A stretch of 64,000 nt of DNA from Nocardioides jiangsuensis (GCF_019679455.1 NZ_JAIEZQ010000003.1:62001-126000), one strand, 5' to 3'. Shown: positions 7,571-19,758, numbered from the stretch's first letter. Program-made: numbers and translations. The notes: generated from the letters alone by a model not told the origin.

Positions 7571-8695
7571 TCAGGCGGCGAGCGGCGTGCCGGCGCGGCC
7601 GAGGGCGACCGCGCCGTAGTGCTGGGTGACGAGCTGGTCGACCACGCCGGCCCAGGTCCGGCCCTGGACCTCGGCCAGTGCGGCGGTCGCGAGGCGCCCG
7701 CGGAGCGCCGGGTCGGCGACGAGCGAGGTCACCGCACGACCCAGCGAGCGGGGGTCGGACGGGTCGTAGAGCAGCCCGGTGCGGCCCGGGTCCACCAGGT
7801 CGAGCGGGCCACCCGAGGCGGGTGCCACCACCGGAACCCCGCTGGCCTGGGCTTCCTGCACGGTCTGGCAGAACGTCTCCGCCTCGCCGGGGTGCACGAA
7901 CACGTCGAGCGAGGCGAAGGCACGGGCCAGGTCGTCGCCGCGCAGCATCCCGGTGAACTTGGCGTCCGGCAGGTGCCGCTCGAGCCACGGCCGCTCCGGC
8001 CCGTCGCCGACCAACACGAGGCGGACGCCTGGGACCTTCGCGACCTCGGTCAGCCGCCGCACCTGCTTCTCGGCGGCGAGCCGGCCGACGTACCCGACCA
8101 CGACCTTGTCCTGCCGGGTCGCCCACCTGCTGTGCAGCTCGGGGAGCCGGCGGTCGGGGCCGAACAGGTCGAGGGAGACGCCGCGCCGCCAGAGGTGGAC
8201 GTCGTGCACGCCCATCTCCGCGAGCTGGGCCCGGGAGGACCGTGACGGGGCGAGGGTCCGGGTGGAGCGGCGGTGGACCCGGCCGACCCAGCGGGCGACG
8301 GCGGCCTCGGCGTGCAGGCCGTACTGGCGGGCGAACCCGGCGATGTCGGTCTGGTAGACCGCGACCGTGGGCAGGTCGAGACGGCGGGCGGCGCGCAGGC
8401 CGACCGCGCCGAGCAGGATCGGGGAGGCGAGGTGGACGACGTCGGGGCGGAACTCGGCGAGCGCCCGCTCGACCGCGGGGTCGGGCAGGCCGAGCGAGAA
8501 GCTCTTGTAGCCGGGCAGGCCCATGGACCGCACCCGCACCACTGGCGCGCCGCGGTAGTCGGAGAGGCCCGGGCCCGGGGCGACCACGAGCGGCTGGTGG
8601 CCTGTCTGGATCAGCCGGTCGACGACGTGCCGGACGGTGTTGGTGACCCCGTTGACCTGCGGCAGGAAGGACTCCGTGACGATGGCGACGCGCAT
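7571..8695 (-). CDS. GT4 glycosyltransferase, GDP-mannose-dependent mannosyltransferase-like
   Basis: A 374-aa family 4 retaining glycosyltransferase. The N-terminal domain begins MRVAIVTESFLPQVNGVTNT, typical of the MgtA/PimB-like alpha-mannosyltransferases of actinobacteria. The C-terminal nucleotide-sugar domain has VGYVGRLAAEKQ and the E-x7-E motif in HPGEAETFCQTVQEA. It probably adds mannose to a membrane lipid or glycan on the cytoplasmic face; the exact acceptor is unknown. ATG 8695 is chosen because it starts exactly at the first beta strand. The divergent acyl-CoA mutase gene starts 80 bp away. A second glycosyltransferase that should follow has been reduced to a remnant. Confidence 0.85.
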   Translation of the reverse strand: MRVAIVTESFLPQVNGVTNTVRHVVDRLIQTGHQPLVVAPGPGLSDYRGAPVVRVRSMGLPGYKSFSLGLPDPAVERALAEFRPDVVHLASPILLGAVGLRAARRLDLPTVAVYQTDIAGFARQYGLHAEAAVARWVGRVHRRSTRTLAPSRSSRAQLAEMGVHDVHLWRRGVSLDLFGPDRRLPELHSRWATRQDKVVVGYVGRLAAEKQVRRLTEVAKVPGVRLVLVGDGPERPWLERHLPDAKFTGMLRGDDLARAFASLDVFVHPGEAETFCQTVQEAQASGVPVVAPASGGPLDLVDPGRTGLLYDPSDPRSLGRAVTSLVADPALRGRLATAALAEVQGRTWAGVVDQLVTQHYGAVALGRAGTPLAA

Positions 8696-8774
8696 GGGTC
8701 CACCGTGGCGGCGGGCGGTGAACGTTAGACATCTCACGATGCGGCCTGGCGTGAACTCGCCGTAACCTTCGACC

Positions 8775-10382
<1,608 letters not shown>

Positions 10383-10425
10383 CCGGACGCCTTCGAGACG
10401 GCGGCGTCCAGGTAACCTTGTCTGG

Positions 10426-11631
10426 ATGTCCCCTTTCGTCTCCGCCGCCGTCGCTGCCGTCGACCCGTACGTCGACGAGCTCGTCGCGATCCGGCGGGAC
10501 CTGCACGCGCACCCCGAGCTGGCGTGGGCGGAGGACCGGACCACGGCGCTGGTCGCCAAGCGTCTCGAGGACGCCGGGGTCCGGCTCCAGATGCTCCCCA
10601 AGAGCGGCCTGATCGCGGAGGTCGGGCGCGGTGAGGGGCCGACCGTCGCGCTGCGCGCCGACCTGGACGCGCTGGCCGTGGAGGACTTCACCGACGACCC
10701 CTGGGTGAGCACCGTCCCGGGCGTCGCGCACGCCTGCGGCCACGACGTGCACACCGCCGCGCTGCTCGGCGCGGGTCTCGCGCTCGGGGCGCTCGACGCG
10801 CGCACCCCGATCCCGGGCCGGGTCCGGCTGCTCTTCCAGCCCGCCGAGGAGGTCATGCCCGGCGGTGCCCTGGAGCTGATCTCGACCGGTGCGCTCGACG
10901 GCGTGGGCCACGTGTTCGGGCTGCACTGCGACCCGGGCCTCGACGTCGGCGTGGTCGGCCTGCGCGAGGGGCCGCTCACCGGCGCCGCGGACTCCTTGCA
11001 CGTCCGGCTCACCGGCCGCGGCGGGCACACGTCCCGGCCGCACCTGACCGAGGACCTCACCTACGCGCTCGGCAAGCTCGTCACCGAGCTCCCCGCCGCG
11101 CTGTCCCGCCGGCTCGACCCGCGGGCCGGCGTGAGCCTGGTCTGGGGCCTGGTCCGCTCCGGCTCGGCCAAGAACGTGATCCCGTCCTCGGGCGAGGCGG
11201 CCGGCACGGTCCGGATGCTCGACGCGGTCGCGTGGGTCGACGCCGAGGACCTGGTCCGCGAGCTGATCGCGCAGATCATCGCGCCGTACGGCGTCGCCGG
11301 CGAGATCGAGTACGTCCGCGGCGTGCCGCCGGTCGTCAACGAGCCGCACGCCACGCACCTGCTCGCGACCGCGGTGGAGCGGGTGCTCGGCGAGGAGGGC
11401 CACGTCTACACGCCGCAGAGCCTCGGCGGCGAGGACTTCGCGTGGTACCTCGAGTCCGTGCCGGGGGCGATGGGCCGTCTCGGCACCCGTACGCCGGGCG
11501 GTCCGACGTACGACCTGCACCAGGGCAACCTGCGCGTCGACGAGGGCGCCGTGGCGGTCGGCGCGAAGGTTCTCGCGGCCGCCGCGATGCAGGCGCTGGC
11601 GCCCGGAAACGCCTTGGTCACCGAGCTATAA
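10426..11631 (+). CDS. M20-family metallopeptidase/amidohydrolase
   Basis: A 401-aa zinc hydrolase of the M20D group (hippurate hydrolase, AbgB and N-acyl amino acid amidohydrolase relatives). Metal-binding and catalytic segments are visible: ACGHDVHTAALLG (about residue 104), the FQPAEEVMPGGA glutamates (about residue 142), a dimerisation-domain histidine in GRGGHTSRPH, and a late ligand in SLGGEDFAWYLE. It would remove acyl groups from amino acids or similar amides in the cytosol; the substrate is not determinable. The start ATG 10426 gives a normal N-terminal helix and HAHPELAW motif. It lies 43 bp after the mutase gene, so co-transcription is possible but not obvious functionally. Confidence 0.85.
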   Translation: MSPFVSAAVAAVDPYVDELVAIRRDLHAHPELAWAEDRTTALVAKRLEDAGVRLQMLPKSGLIAEVGRGEGPTVALRADLDALAVEDFTDDPWVSTVPGVAHACGHDVHTAALLGAGLALGALDARTPIPGRVRLLFQPAEEVMPGGALELISTGALDGVGHVFGLHCDPGLDVGVVGLREGPLTGAADSLHVRLTGRGGHTSRPHLTEDLTYALGKLVTELPAALSRRLDPRAGVSLVWGLVRSGSAKNVIPSSGEAAGTVRMLDAVAWVDAEDLVRELIAQIIAPYGVAGEIEYVRGVPPVVNEPHATHLLATAVERVLGEEGHVYTPQSLGGEDFAWYLESVPGAMGRLGTRTPGGPTYDLHQGNLRVDEGAVAVGAKVLAAAAMQALAPGNALVTEL

Positions 11632-11654
11632 CAACTTGCTCGGGAATCGCGTCG

Positions 11655-11735
11655 TAAGGGACGTAACGCCCCGGACCGGGTACTAGGGTGACCCTTGGTT
11701 CGCGCCAGGTTAGATGGCGCTCATGATCAAGGAGG
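11655..11735 (+). promoter_or_regulatory. possible promoter and ribosome binding site of the nucleoside uptake operon
   Basis: The 108-bp gap before the BMP lipoprotein gene holds a strong AAGGAGG (11729-11735) directly before its TTG start, and a possible -10 TAGGGT (11684-11689) in TACTAGGGTGAC. A convincing -35 is not seen; GTAACG at 11663-11668 is a weak candidate. No riboswitch-like structure was recognised. Confidence 0.3.
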
Positions 11736-11739
11736 CGTC

Positions 11740-12807
11740 TTGCGTCGTTTGACCAAGATTGCAGCAGCATCCGCGGTTCTCGCTCTTGCGCTGACCGGCT
11801 GCGGTAATGACGAGACAGGCAGCACCACCGGCTCTGAGGACATCTGTGAGGGTTCCTCCGGCAACGGCCCGAAGATCGGCCTCGCCTACGACGTCGGCGG
11901 CCGCGGCGACCAGTCCTTCAACGACTCGGCGTACGTCGGTCTGAAGAAGGCCGTCGACGACCTCGACGCCAGCTGCAAAGAGGTCGAGGCCGGTACCGGC
12001 GAGAACGACGCGGACCGCGAGGAGCGGCTGCGCCTGCTCGCCGACGCGGGCTTCAACCCGGTCGTCGCCGTCGGCTTCGTCTACTCGCCGGCCGTCGCCA
12101 CCGTCGCCGCCGAGTACCCCGACGTGAACTTCGGCGTGGTCGACGGTTACGCGACCGCGATCAAGGAGCAGAAGAACGTCGCGGACCTCACCTTCGCCGA
12201 GAACGAGGGCTCGTTCCTCGTCGGCGTCGCGGCCGCGCTGAAGACCGAGGCCAAGAACGTCGGCTTCGTCGGCGGTGTCAACGGTCCGCTCATCCAGAAG
12301 TTCGAGGCGGGCTTCAAGGCCGGCGTCGAGGCGGTCGACCCGAAGATCGAGATCCAGACCCAGTACCTGTCGCAGGACGACCCGCAGCAGGGCTTCGAGA
12401 ACCCCGCCGGCGGCGAGACCGCAGCGACGGGCATGTACGACAACGGTGCGGACATCGTCTACCACGCCGCCGGCAAGTCCGGTCTCGGCGTGTTCGACGC
12501 GGTCGAGGCCGCGGGCGAGGGCTACTGGGCCATCGGCGTCGACTCCGACCAGTACCTCACCGTCGACGAGGCGCAGAAGAAGCACATCCTCACCTCGATG
12601 CTCAAGCGGATCGACACCGCGGTGTTCGAGTACGCCGAGGCGTTCGACGGCGGCAGCGCCCCGTCCGGCTTCGTCACCTACGACCTGAAGAGCGGCGGCG
12701 TCGACTACTCCACCTCCGGTGGCTTCGTCGACGACATCACCGACCAGATCGACAAGTACAAGGACCAGATCATCGCGGGCGAGGTCAAGGTTCCGACTGC
12801 TCCGTGA
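11740..12807 (+). CDS. BMP-family nucleoside-binding lipoprotein
   Basis: A 355-aa substrate-binding lipoprotein of the BMP family (PnrA/BmpA/Med), which captures purine or other nucleosides for an ABC importer. The signal peptide has a basic start, a hydrophobic core and a lipobox LTGC with the lipidated Cys at residue 21. Family segments include IGLAYDVGGRGDQSFNDSAY, NFGVVDGYA and a late YWAIGVDSDQY. The start is TTG 11740, with AAGGAGG just upstream; a second in-frame TTG (11749) is possible but too far from the ribosome site. A strong hairpin follows, then the transporter genes, so this binding protein can be made in excess over the membrane parts. Confidence 0.9.
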   Translation: MRRLTKIAAASAVLALALTGCGNDETGSTTGSEDICEGSSGNGPKIGLAYDVGGRGDQSFNDSAYVGLKKAVDDLDASCKEVEAGTGENDADREERLRLLADAGFNPVVAVGFVYSPAVATVAAEYPDVNFGVVDGYATAIKEQKNVADLTFAENEGSFLVGVAAALKTEAKNVGFVGGVNGPLIQKFEAGFKAGVEAVDPKIEIQTQYLSQDDPQQGFENPAGGETAATGMYDNGADIVYHAAGKSGLGVFDAVEAAGEGYWAIGVDSDQYLTVDEAQKKHILTSMLKRIDTAVFEYAEAFDGGSAPSGFVTYDLKSGGVDYSTSGGFVDDITDQIDKYKDQIIAGEVKVPTAP

Positions 12808-12830
12808 CCACGGACAGCGACTGACAACTG

Positions 12831-12866
12831 ACCCGGGGGGACGCGATAGCGTTCCCCCGGGTTCTT
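12831..12866 (+). terminator. hairpin between binding protein and transporter genes
   Basis: A 14-bp stem (12831-12844 with 12849-12862, one G-U pair) closes on a GATA tetraloop and is followed by TCTT. It lies 23 bp after the BMP gene stop. In an importer operon such a hairpin is likely a partial terminator or mRNA-stabilising end that keeps the binding protein more abundant than the ATPase and permeases. Confidence 0.8.
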
Positions 12867-12933
12867 CGTGTGGCCCCTGTTGCGCCGACGCCGGTGCGGC
12901 AGGGGGACGGGGCGGGAACGGATCGGAGAGGGA

Positions 12934-14469
12934 ATGACGGACACCACCACGACCGCGGCGGCAGCGGTCAGCGTCCGGGGGGTCGGCAAGCGGTTCCCGG
13001 GCGTCGTTGCCAACCACGACGTCACGCTCGAGGTGCGGCCGGGCACGGTGCACGCGCTCGTCGGCGAGAACGGCGCGGGCAAGTCGACGCTGATGAAGAT
13101 CCTGTACGGCGTGCAGAAGCCCGACGAGGGCGAGATCCTCGTCGGCGGCGAGACCGTGCACTTCTCCTCGCCGTCCGACGCGATCAAGCACGGGATCGGC
13201 ATGGTGTTCCAGCACTTCCAGCTCGCCGACAACCTCACCGTCCTCGAGAACGTGGTGCTCGGCGCCGAGAAGCTGCACGGCATCGGCGACGCCGCCCGCA
13301 CCGAGATCCGGCGGATCTCCGACGCCTACGGCTTCGGCCTCGACCCCGACGAGCTCGTCGAGGACCTCGGTGTCGGCGAGCGCCAGCGGGTCGAGATCCT
13401 CAAGGTGCTCTACCGCGGCGCGAAGATCATCATCCTCGACGAGCCGACCGCGGTCCTGGTGCCGCAGGAGGTCGACGCGCTCTTCGAGAACCTGCGCGAG
13501 CTCAAGAGCCAGGGCAACACCCTGCTGTTCATCTCCCACAAGCTCGACGAGGTCCGTGCGATCGCCGACGACATCACCGTCCTGCGCCGCGGGACCACGG
13601 TGACCAGCGTGAAGCCGGCCGACGTGACCCAGCACCAGCTCGCCGAGCTGATGGTGGGGGAGGAGCTCCCCAGTCCCAGCACCGCGGAGTCCACGGTCAC
13701 CGACCGCGAGGTCCTCGAGGTCCGCGACCTCCAGGTCGACGACGCCCAGGGACGCACCGTCCTCTCCGACATCAACCTCACGATCCACGCCGGCGAGGTC
13801 CTCGGCATCGCCGGAGTCGAGGGCAACGGCCAGACCGAGCTCGTCGAGGCCGTGGTCGGCATGGTCCGCCCGACCCGCGGGGTCGTGGAGCTCTCCGACC
13901 AGGACGTCACCTCGTGGGGCACCCGGCAGCGACGCGAGTCCGGGGTCGGCTACATCCCCGAGGACCGGCACCGCCACGGCCTGCTGCTCGACGCGCCGCT
14001 GTGGGAGAACCGCATCCTGGGCCACCAGACCCGCAAGCCCAGCGTCAAGGGCGGCTGGGTCGACAAGGCGGGGGCGCGCATCGACGCGCAGCGGATCGTC
14101 CACGAGTACGACGTCCGTACCCCCGGCATCGACACCACCGCCCGCGCCCTCTCGGGCGGCAACCAGCAGAAGTTCATCGTCGGCCGCGAGATGAGCGGCG
14201 ACCCGAAGCTGCTCATCGCCTCCCACCCGACCCGCGGCGTCGACGTCGGCGCGCAGGCCGCGATCTGGGACCACATCCGTGAGGCGCGCCGCCGGGGGCT
14301 CGCGGTGCTGCTGATCTCGGCCGACCTCGACGAGCTGATCGGCCTCTCCGACAGCCTCAAGGTGATCCTGCGCGGGCGGATCGTCGCCGACTACGACCCG
14401 CAGACCGTGACGCCGCAGCAGCTCGGTGCGGCGATGACCGGCGCGAAGACCGCCGGGGAGGAAGCATGA
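12934..14469 (+). CDS. nucleoside ABC importer ATP-binding protein (two ABC domains)
   Basis: A 511-aa fused ATPase with two ABC domains, as in sugar and nucleoside (BMP-type) importers. Domain 1 has Walker A GENGAGKST (K50), VFQHFQLADNLTV, signature LGVGERQRVEILK, and Walker B IIILDEPTAVL. Domain 2 has the degenerate Walker A (EGNGQTEL) usual for this family, but retains LSGGNQQK and a Walker B region reading LLIASHPTRGVD, where Asp is replaced by Ala-Ser. Thus ATP hydrolysis probably relies mainly on domain 1. ATG 12934 follows GGAGAGGG. Its stop overlaps the first permease gene by 4 nt. Confidence 0.92.
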   Translation: MTDTTTTAAAAVSVRGVGKRFPGVVANHDVTLEVRPGTVHALVGENGAGKSTLMKILYGVQKPDEGEILVGGETVHFSSPSDAIKHGIGMVFQHFQLADNLTVLENVVLGAEKLHGIGDAARTEIRRISDAYGFGLDPDELVEDLGVGERQRVEILKVLYRGAKIIILDEPTAVLVPQEVDALFENLRELKSQGNTLLFISHKLDEVRAIADDITVLRRGTTVTSVKPADVTQHQLAELMVGEELPSPSTAESTVTDREVLEVRDLQVDDAQGRTVLSDINLTIHAGEVLGIAGVEGNGQTELVEAVVGMVRPTRGVVELSDQDVTSWGTRQRRESGVGYIPEDRHRHGLLLDAPLWENRILGHQTRKPSVKGGWVDKAGARIDAQRIVHEYDVRTPGIDTTARALSGGNQQKFIVGREMSGDPKLLIASHPTRGVDVGAQAAIWDHIREARRRGLAVLLISADLDELIGLSDSLKVILRGRIVADYDPQTVTPQQLGAAMTGAKTAGEEA

Positions 14470-15560
14470 AGACACTGCAACGGGCCGGGCTGGCCCTGGC
14501 CGCCCCGGTCCTCGCCCTGGTGGTCGCCGGCATCATCACCAGCCTGGTGCTGGTCGCGGCCGGAGACGACCCCGCCGCGTTCTGGGAGACGATGCTGGCC
14601 TGGCCGGAGAACCGCAGCCTGGTCAACATCATCAACGAGGCCTCGGTGCTCTACCTCTCCGGCCTCGCCGCCGCCATCGGCTTCCGGATGAACCTGTTCA
14701 ACATCGGTGTCGAGGGGCAGTACCGCGTCGCCACCTTCGTGGCCGCCTACTTCGCGGCGCAGGCGTTCCTGCCGGGCTACCTGAACACCGTGGCCACGAT
14801 CCTGGTCGCGATGCTCGCCGGTGCCGCCTGGGCCGGGATCGCCGCGCTGCTGCGGGTCACCCGGGGCGTCTCCGAGGTGATCTCGACGATCATGCTCAAC
14901 GCGATCGCGGTGTCCCTGGTGGCCTACCTCCTGCGCAAGGTCGGCAGCCGCGAGGGGCAGACCATCGTCACCGACACAGTGCCGCAGTCGGGCTGGATCC
15001 CCGGCATCTCGCTGTTCCCCGACTCCGTCACCGACATGTACGGCCTCGTGTTCCTCGCCGTCCTGGCCGGCATCGGCTTCTCCGTGCTGCTCAACCGCAC
15101 CCGGTTCGGCTTCGACCTGCGGGCCACCGGCCATTCGGAGAGCGCGGCCGTGGCCAGCGGTGTCGACGTCAAGCGGATGGTGATCTACTCCATGCTGCTC
15201 TCCGGCGCGGTGGCCGGCCTGATCGGCATGCCCAACCTCTTCGGCGTCTCCCACAACTACGGCTCGACCATCCAGACCGGGATCGGCTTCGCCGGCATCG
15301 CGGTCGCGCTGCTCGGCCGCAACCACCCGCTCGGCATCGCCGCGGGTGCGCTGATCTTCGCCTACCTCAGCGAGCAGGCGAATCCCCTCGGCATCCTCGC
15401 CGGCATCTCCCCGGAGATCATCGCCGTCACCCAGGGTGTCGTGGTCCTGTGCGTGGTGATCGCCTACGAGGTGGTCCGCAGGTACCGCAACAAGCTCGAG
15501 CAACGTGCCGTCGCCGAGGCCCTCGAGGCGCCCGGCCCGTCGAAGGAGGTGACGGCATGA
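14466..15560 (+). CDS. nucleoside ABC importer permease 1
   Basis: A 364-aa permease of the BPD_transp_2 (ribose/nucleoside-type) family with about eight to ten membrane helices. Visible family features are an N-terminal helix (APVLALVVAGIITSLVLVAAG), the GFRMNLFNIGVEGQ loop (about residue 74) and GFDLRATGHSESAAVASGV (about residue 215), the cytoplasmic coupling region. The ATG overlaps the ATPase stop (ATGA), and its own stop overlaps the second permease start, so the three are translationally coupled. Confidence 0.92.
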   Translation: MKTLQRAGLALAAPVLALVVAGIITSLVLVAAGDDPAAFWETMLAWPENRSLVNIINEASVLYLSGLAAAIGFRMNLFNIGVEGQYRVATFVAAYFAAQAFLPGYLNTVATILVAMLAGAAWAGIAALLRVTRGVSEVISTIMLNAIAVSLVAYLLRKVGSREGQTIVTDTVPQSGWIPGISLFPDSVTDMYGLVFLAVLAGIGFSVLLNRTRFGFDLRATGHSESAAVASGVDVKRMVIYSMLLSGAVAGLIGMPNLFGVSHNYGSTIQTGIGFAGIAVALLGRNHPLGIAAGALIFAYLSEQANPLGILAGISPEIIAVTQGVVVLCVVIAYEVVRRYRNKLEQRAVAEALEAPGPSKEVTA

Positions 15561-16810
15561 CCGTGAGCGCTCCCGAGTCCTCGGCTGCCCTGGTCAAGCC
15601 CACCGCTGCCCGGAGCTACCGGATCTGGATCTACCTCGCGGTGCTCGTCATCGCCCTGTCCACCACCCGGATCTTCACCGGCGCCGACGACATCACCTCC
15701 AGCGGCACGCTGCGCGCGGCGGTGATCGCGGCGATCCCGATCGCCCTCGCCGGTCTCGGCGGCCTCTGGTCCGAGCGGGCCGGCGTGGTCAACATCGGCC
15801 TCGAGGGCATGATGATCCTCGGCACCCTGGGCGCCGGTTACTTCACCTACCACTACGGCGTGTGGGTCGGCCTGCTCGGTGCCGCCGTCTTCGGCGCGGT
15901 GGGCGGCGCGCTGCACGCGCTCGCCACGGTCACCTTCGGCGTCGACCACATCGTGTCCGGCGTGGCGATCAACATCATCGCCCTGGGCGTCGCGAGCTTC
16001 CTCGCGGAGGCGCTGTTCACCGGGCTCCCCGGTGGCGGCCCGACCCAGTCGCCGTCGCTCGACCGTCCGCCGACGATCTCGGTCCCCGGCCTCTCGGGGT
16101 GGACCGAGTCCCTGGAGGACAAGGGCTGGTTCCTGGTCTCCGACCTGGCCGCCCTGCTCAACGTGGTGGTCTCGCAGCTGTCGCTGTTCACGCTGGTGGC
16201 GCTCGTGCTGATCTTCGGCACCGGCTGGCTGCTGTGGCGGACCCCGTTCGGCCTGCGGCTCCGCTCGTGCGGCGAGTCGCCCTCGGCCGCGGAGACCCTC
16301 GGCGTCAACGTCTACCGCTACAAGTTCGTCGCGGTCACCATGTCCGGGGCGCTCGCCGGCATGGGCGGCGCGTTCCTCGCGCTGGTGGCCTCGTCCGGCT
16401 ACCAGAACGGGCAGACCGGCGGCCGGGGCTACATCGGCCTCGCGGCGATGATCTTCGGCAACTGGCGGCCGACGGGCCTGCTCACCGGCTCGCTGATCTT
16501 CGGCTACACCGACGCGGCGCGGCTGCGCAGCGGCGGCGAGTCCGTGCACGCGCTGCTGCTGGTCCTCTCCGTCGCCCTCCTCGCGATCGCCGTGTGGCAG
16601 CTCATCCGTGGTGCTCGTCTGGCGGCGGTGCTGGCGGCCGTGGTCGGTGGCCTGGGCCTGACCTGGTACCTGCGGACCGACACCATCCCCGGTGACTTCA
16701 CCCAGATGACGCCGTACGTCATGACCCTGCTCGTGCTCGCGCTGGCCTCCCAACAGCTCCGGATGCCCGCGGCGGACGGACAGCGGTACCGACGGGGCGA
16801 GGCCGGTTAG
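15557..16810 (+). CDS. nucleoside ABC importer permease 2
   Basis: A 417-aa second permease of the BPD_transp_2 family. The core includes LWSERAGVVNIGLEGMMILG (about residue 73), DHIVSGVAINIIALG and the coupling region FGLRLRSCGESPSAAETLGVNVYRYK (about residue 233). It is longer than the usual 300-310 aa because of an extracellular insert around residues 160-200 and two to three extra hydrophobic segments near the C-terminus (about 335-405). ATG 15557 overlaps the preceding stop and follows AAGGAGG. Cytidine deaminase follows after 4 bp, linking import to deamination. Confidence 0.92.
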   Translation: MTVSAPESSAALVKPTAARSYRIWIYLAVLVIALSTTRIFTGADDITSSGTLRAAVIAAIPIALAGLGGLWSERAGVVNIGLEGMMILGTLGAGYFTYHYGVWVGLLGAAVFGAVGGALHALATVTFGVDHIVSGVAINIIALGVASFLAEALFTGLPGGGPTQSPSLDRPPTISVPGLSGWTESLEDKGWFLVSDLAALLNVVVSQLSLFTLVALVLIFGTGWLLWRTPFGLRLRSCGESPSAAETLGVNVYRYKFVAVTMSGALAGMGGAFLALVASSGYQNGQTGGRGYIGLAAMIFGNWRPTGLLTGSLIFGYTDAARLRSGGESVHALLLVLSVALLAIAVWQLIRGARLAAVLAAVVGGLGLTWYLRTDTIPGDFTQMTPYVMTLLVLALASQQLRMPAADGQRYRRGEAG

Positions 16811-16814
16811 CGCC

Positions 16815-17264
16815 GTGGACGACTCGTCGTTCGACTGGGCGGCGCTGCGCGCACAGGCGGCCGCCGCGATGGGGCATGCCTACGCGCCGTACTCCGGGTT
16901 CCCGGTCGGCGCCGCCGCCCTCGTCGACGACGGGCGCGTGGTGACCGGCTGCAACGTGGAGAACGCGGCGTACGGCGTCGGCCTCTGCGCCGAGTGCGGC
17001 CTCGTCTCCGCGCTGCACGCGAGCGGCGGCGGCCGGCTGACCCACTTCGTGTGCGTCAACGGGGACGGTGACGTGCTGATGCCGTGCGGGCGCTGCCGGC
17101 AGCTGCTCTTCGAGCACGGCGGACCCGACCTGCTGCTGCTCACGGTGTCGGGGGTGCGCCGCATGGACGCGGTGCTGCCCGACGCGTTCGGGCCTGCCGC
17201 GCTGACCGAGTACGCCGACCATCCGCATGCGCGCCGGGCCGATGCCGCCGTCGACCCGGATTGA
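16815..17264 (+). CDS. cdd: cytidine deaminase
   Basis: A 149-aa small tetrameric-type cytidine deaminase, converting cytidine and deoxycytidine to uridine and deoxyuridine. The zinc site is complete: C58-A-E60 with the catalytic glutamate, and P-C91-G-R-C94. NVENAAYG precedes it, as in the family. The residue after CAE is Cys rather than the common Arg, as in the mycobacterial enzyme. The start is GTG 16815, four bases after the permease stop. Its 3' end overlaps the P450 gene by about 23 bp in another frame. Confidence 0.95.
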   Translation: MDDSSFDWAALRAQAAAAMGHAYAPYSGFPVGAAALVDDGRVVTGCNVENAAYGVGLCAECGLVSALHASGGGRLTHFVCVNGDGDVLMPCGRCRQLLFEHGGPDLLLLTVSGVRRMDAVLPDAFGPAALTEYADHPHARRADAAVDPD

Positions 17265-18423
17265 CCTGACCGCGCCCGAGGTCGTCGCGGACCCCTACCC
17301 GTTCTTCGCCGAGGAGCGGCTGCGGCACCCGGTCGCCTGGTACGAGCCCGGCGGCAGCTGGCTGGTCTTCGACCACGCCGGCGTCAGCGCGGTGCTCCGG
17401 GACCGCCGGTTCGGGCGGCTGTGGACCGACCGGGAGCCGCGTGACCGGCTCGAGCCGTTCAACCTGCTGCACCGCAACCAGATGATGGAGAACGAGCCGC
17501 CCGTCCACACCCGGCTGCGCCGGCTCGTCGCGGGGGCGTTCGCCCGCGGCCACGTCGAGCGGCTGCGGCCCCGGGTGCGCGAGCTCGCCGCCGGCCTCCT
17601 CGACCGGGTCGACCCCGCGGGGTTCGACGTGGTGGGGGAGTACGCCGAGCCGCTGCCCGTGCTGGTCGTCGCCGAGCTGCTCGGCGTCCCCACCGATCTC
17701 GCGCCGCGGCTGCGGGCCTGGTCACAGGCGATCGTGCGGATGTACGAGGTCGAGCCGACCCGCGAGGTCGAGGACGCCGCAGTCCGGGCCGCCGAGGAGT
17801 TCGCCGCGACGGTGCGCGAGCTCGCGCGGGAGCGTGCCGCGTCCCCGCGCGACGACCTGGTCAGCGACCTGGTCGCGGCGCGCGCACCCTCCGGAGACGG
17901 GACTCCCGCGCGGCTGACCGAGGACGAGGTGGTCGCGTCCGCCGTACTGCTGCTGAACGCCGGGCACGAGGCGTCGGTCAACGTCTTCGGCAACGGCCTC
18001 GTCGCGATGCTCCGGCGCGGCCTGCGCCCCGACCCGGCCCGCGTCGACCTGTGCGTAGAGGAGATGCTCCGCTTCGACTCGGCCCTCCAGCTGTTCGAGC
18101 GCACCGCCACCGCCGACGTGACCGTCGGCGGGGTCACCGTCGAGCGGGGGCAGAAGGTCGCGGTGCTGCTCGGCGCCGCGAACCGCGACCCCGCGGTCTT
18201 CGACGACCCCGACACCTTCCTGACCACCCGCGACCCCAACCCGCACCTGGCCTTCGGGGCGGGGCTGCACTTCTGCCTCGGCGCGCCGCTGGCCCGGATG
18301 GAGCTCGTCGAGTCCGTCGGCCTGCTCTGGTCCCGGCTGCCCGGCCTGCGGCTGGTCGAGGACCCCGTCCCGCGCGGGACCTTCGTGCTGCGGGGCCACA
18401 CACGGGTGCGCGTAGGCTCCTGA
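17242..18423 (+). CDS. cytochrome P450
   Basis: A 393-aa soluble bacterial P450 (class I, needs separate ferredoxin and reductase). The heme loop FGAGLHFCLGAPLAR places the cysteine ligand at residue 345. The I-helix oxygen-activating motif is LLLNAGHEASVN, with Glu-Ala-Ser instead of the usual Asp/Glu-Thr: the conserved threonine is replaced by serine. The K-helix ExxR is EEMLRF. The start could be ATG 17242 or ATG 17227; both lie inside the end of cdd. It is embedded between cdd and deoA in a nucleoside operon, so its substrate may be a nucleoside-derived compound, but nothing in the sequence proves this. No ferredoxin gene is adjacent. Confidence 0.9.
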   Translation: MPPSTRIDLTAPEVVADPYPFFAEERLRHPVAWYEPGGSWLVFDHAGVSAVLRDRRFGRLWTDREPRDRLEPFNLLHRNQMMENEPPVHTRLRRLVAGAFARGHVERLRPRVRELAAGLLDRVDPAGFDVVGEYAEPLPVLVVAELLGVPTDLAPRLRAWSQAIVRMYEVEPTREVEDAAVRAAEEFAATVRELARERAASPRDDLVSDLVAARAPSGDGTPARLTEDEVVASAVLLLNAGHEASVNVFGNGLVAMLRRGLRPDPARVDLCVEEMLRFDSALQLFERTATADVTVGGVTVERGQKVAVLLGAANRDPAVFDDPDTFLTTRDPNPHLAFGAGLHFCLGAPLARMELVESVGLLWSRLPGLRLVEDPVPRGTFVLRGHTRVRVGS

Positions 18424-18458
18424 CCACTTCGGGCACCACCGGACAGAGAAGAGGAACC

Positions 18459-19751
<1,293 letters not shown>

Positions 19752-19758
19752 CGGACCG

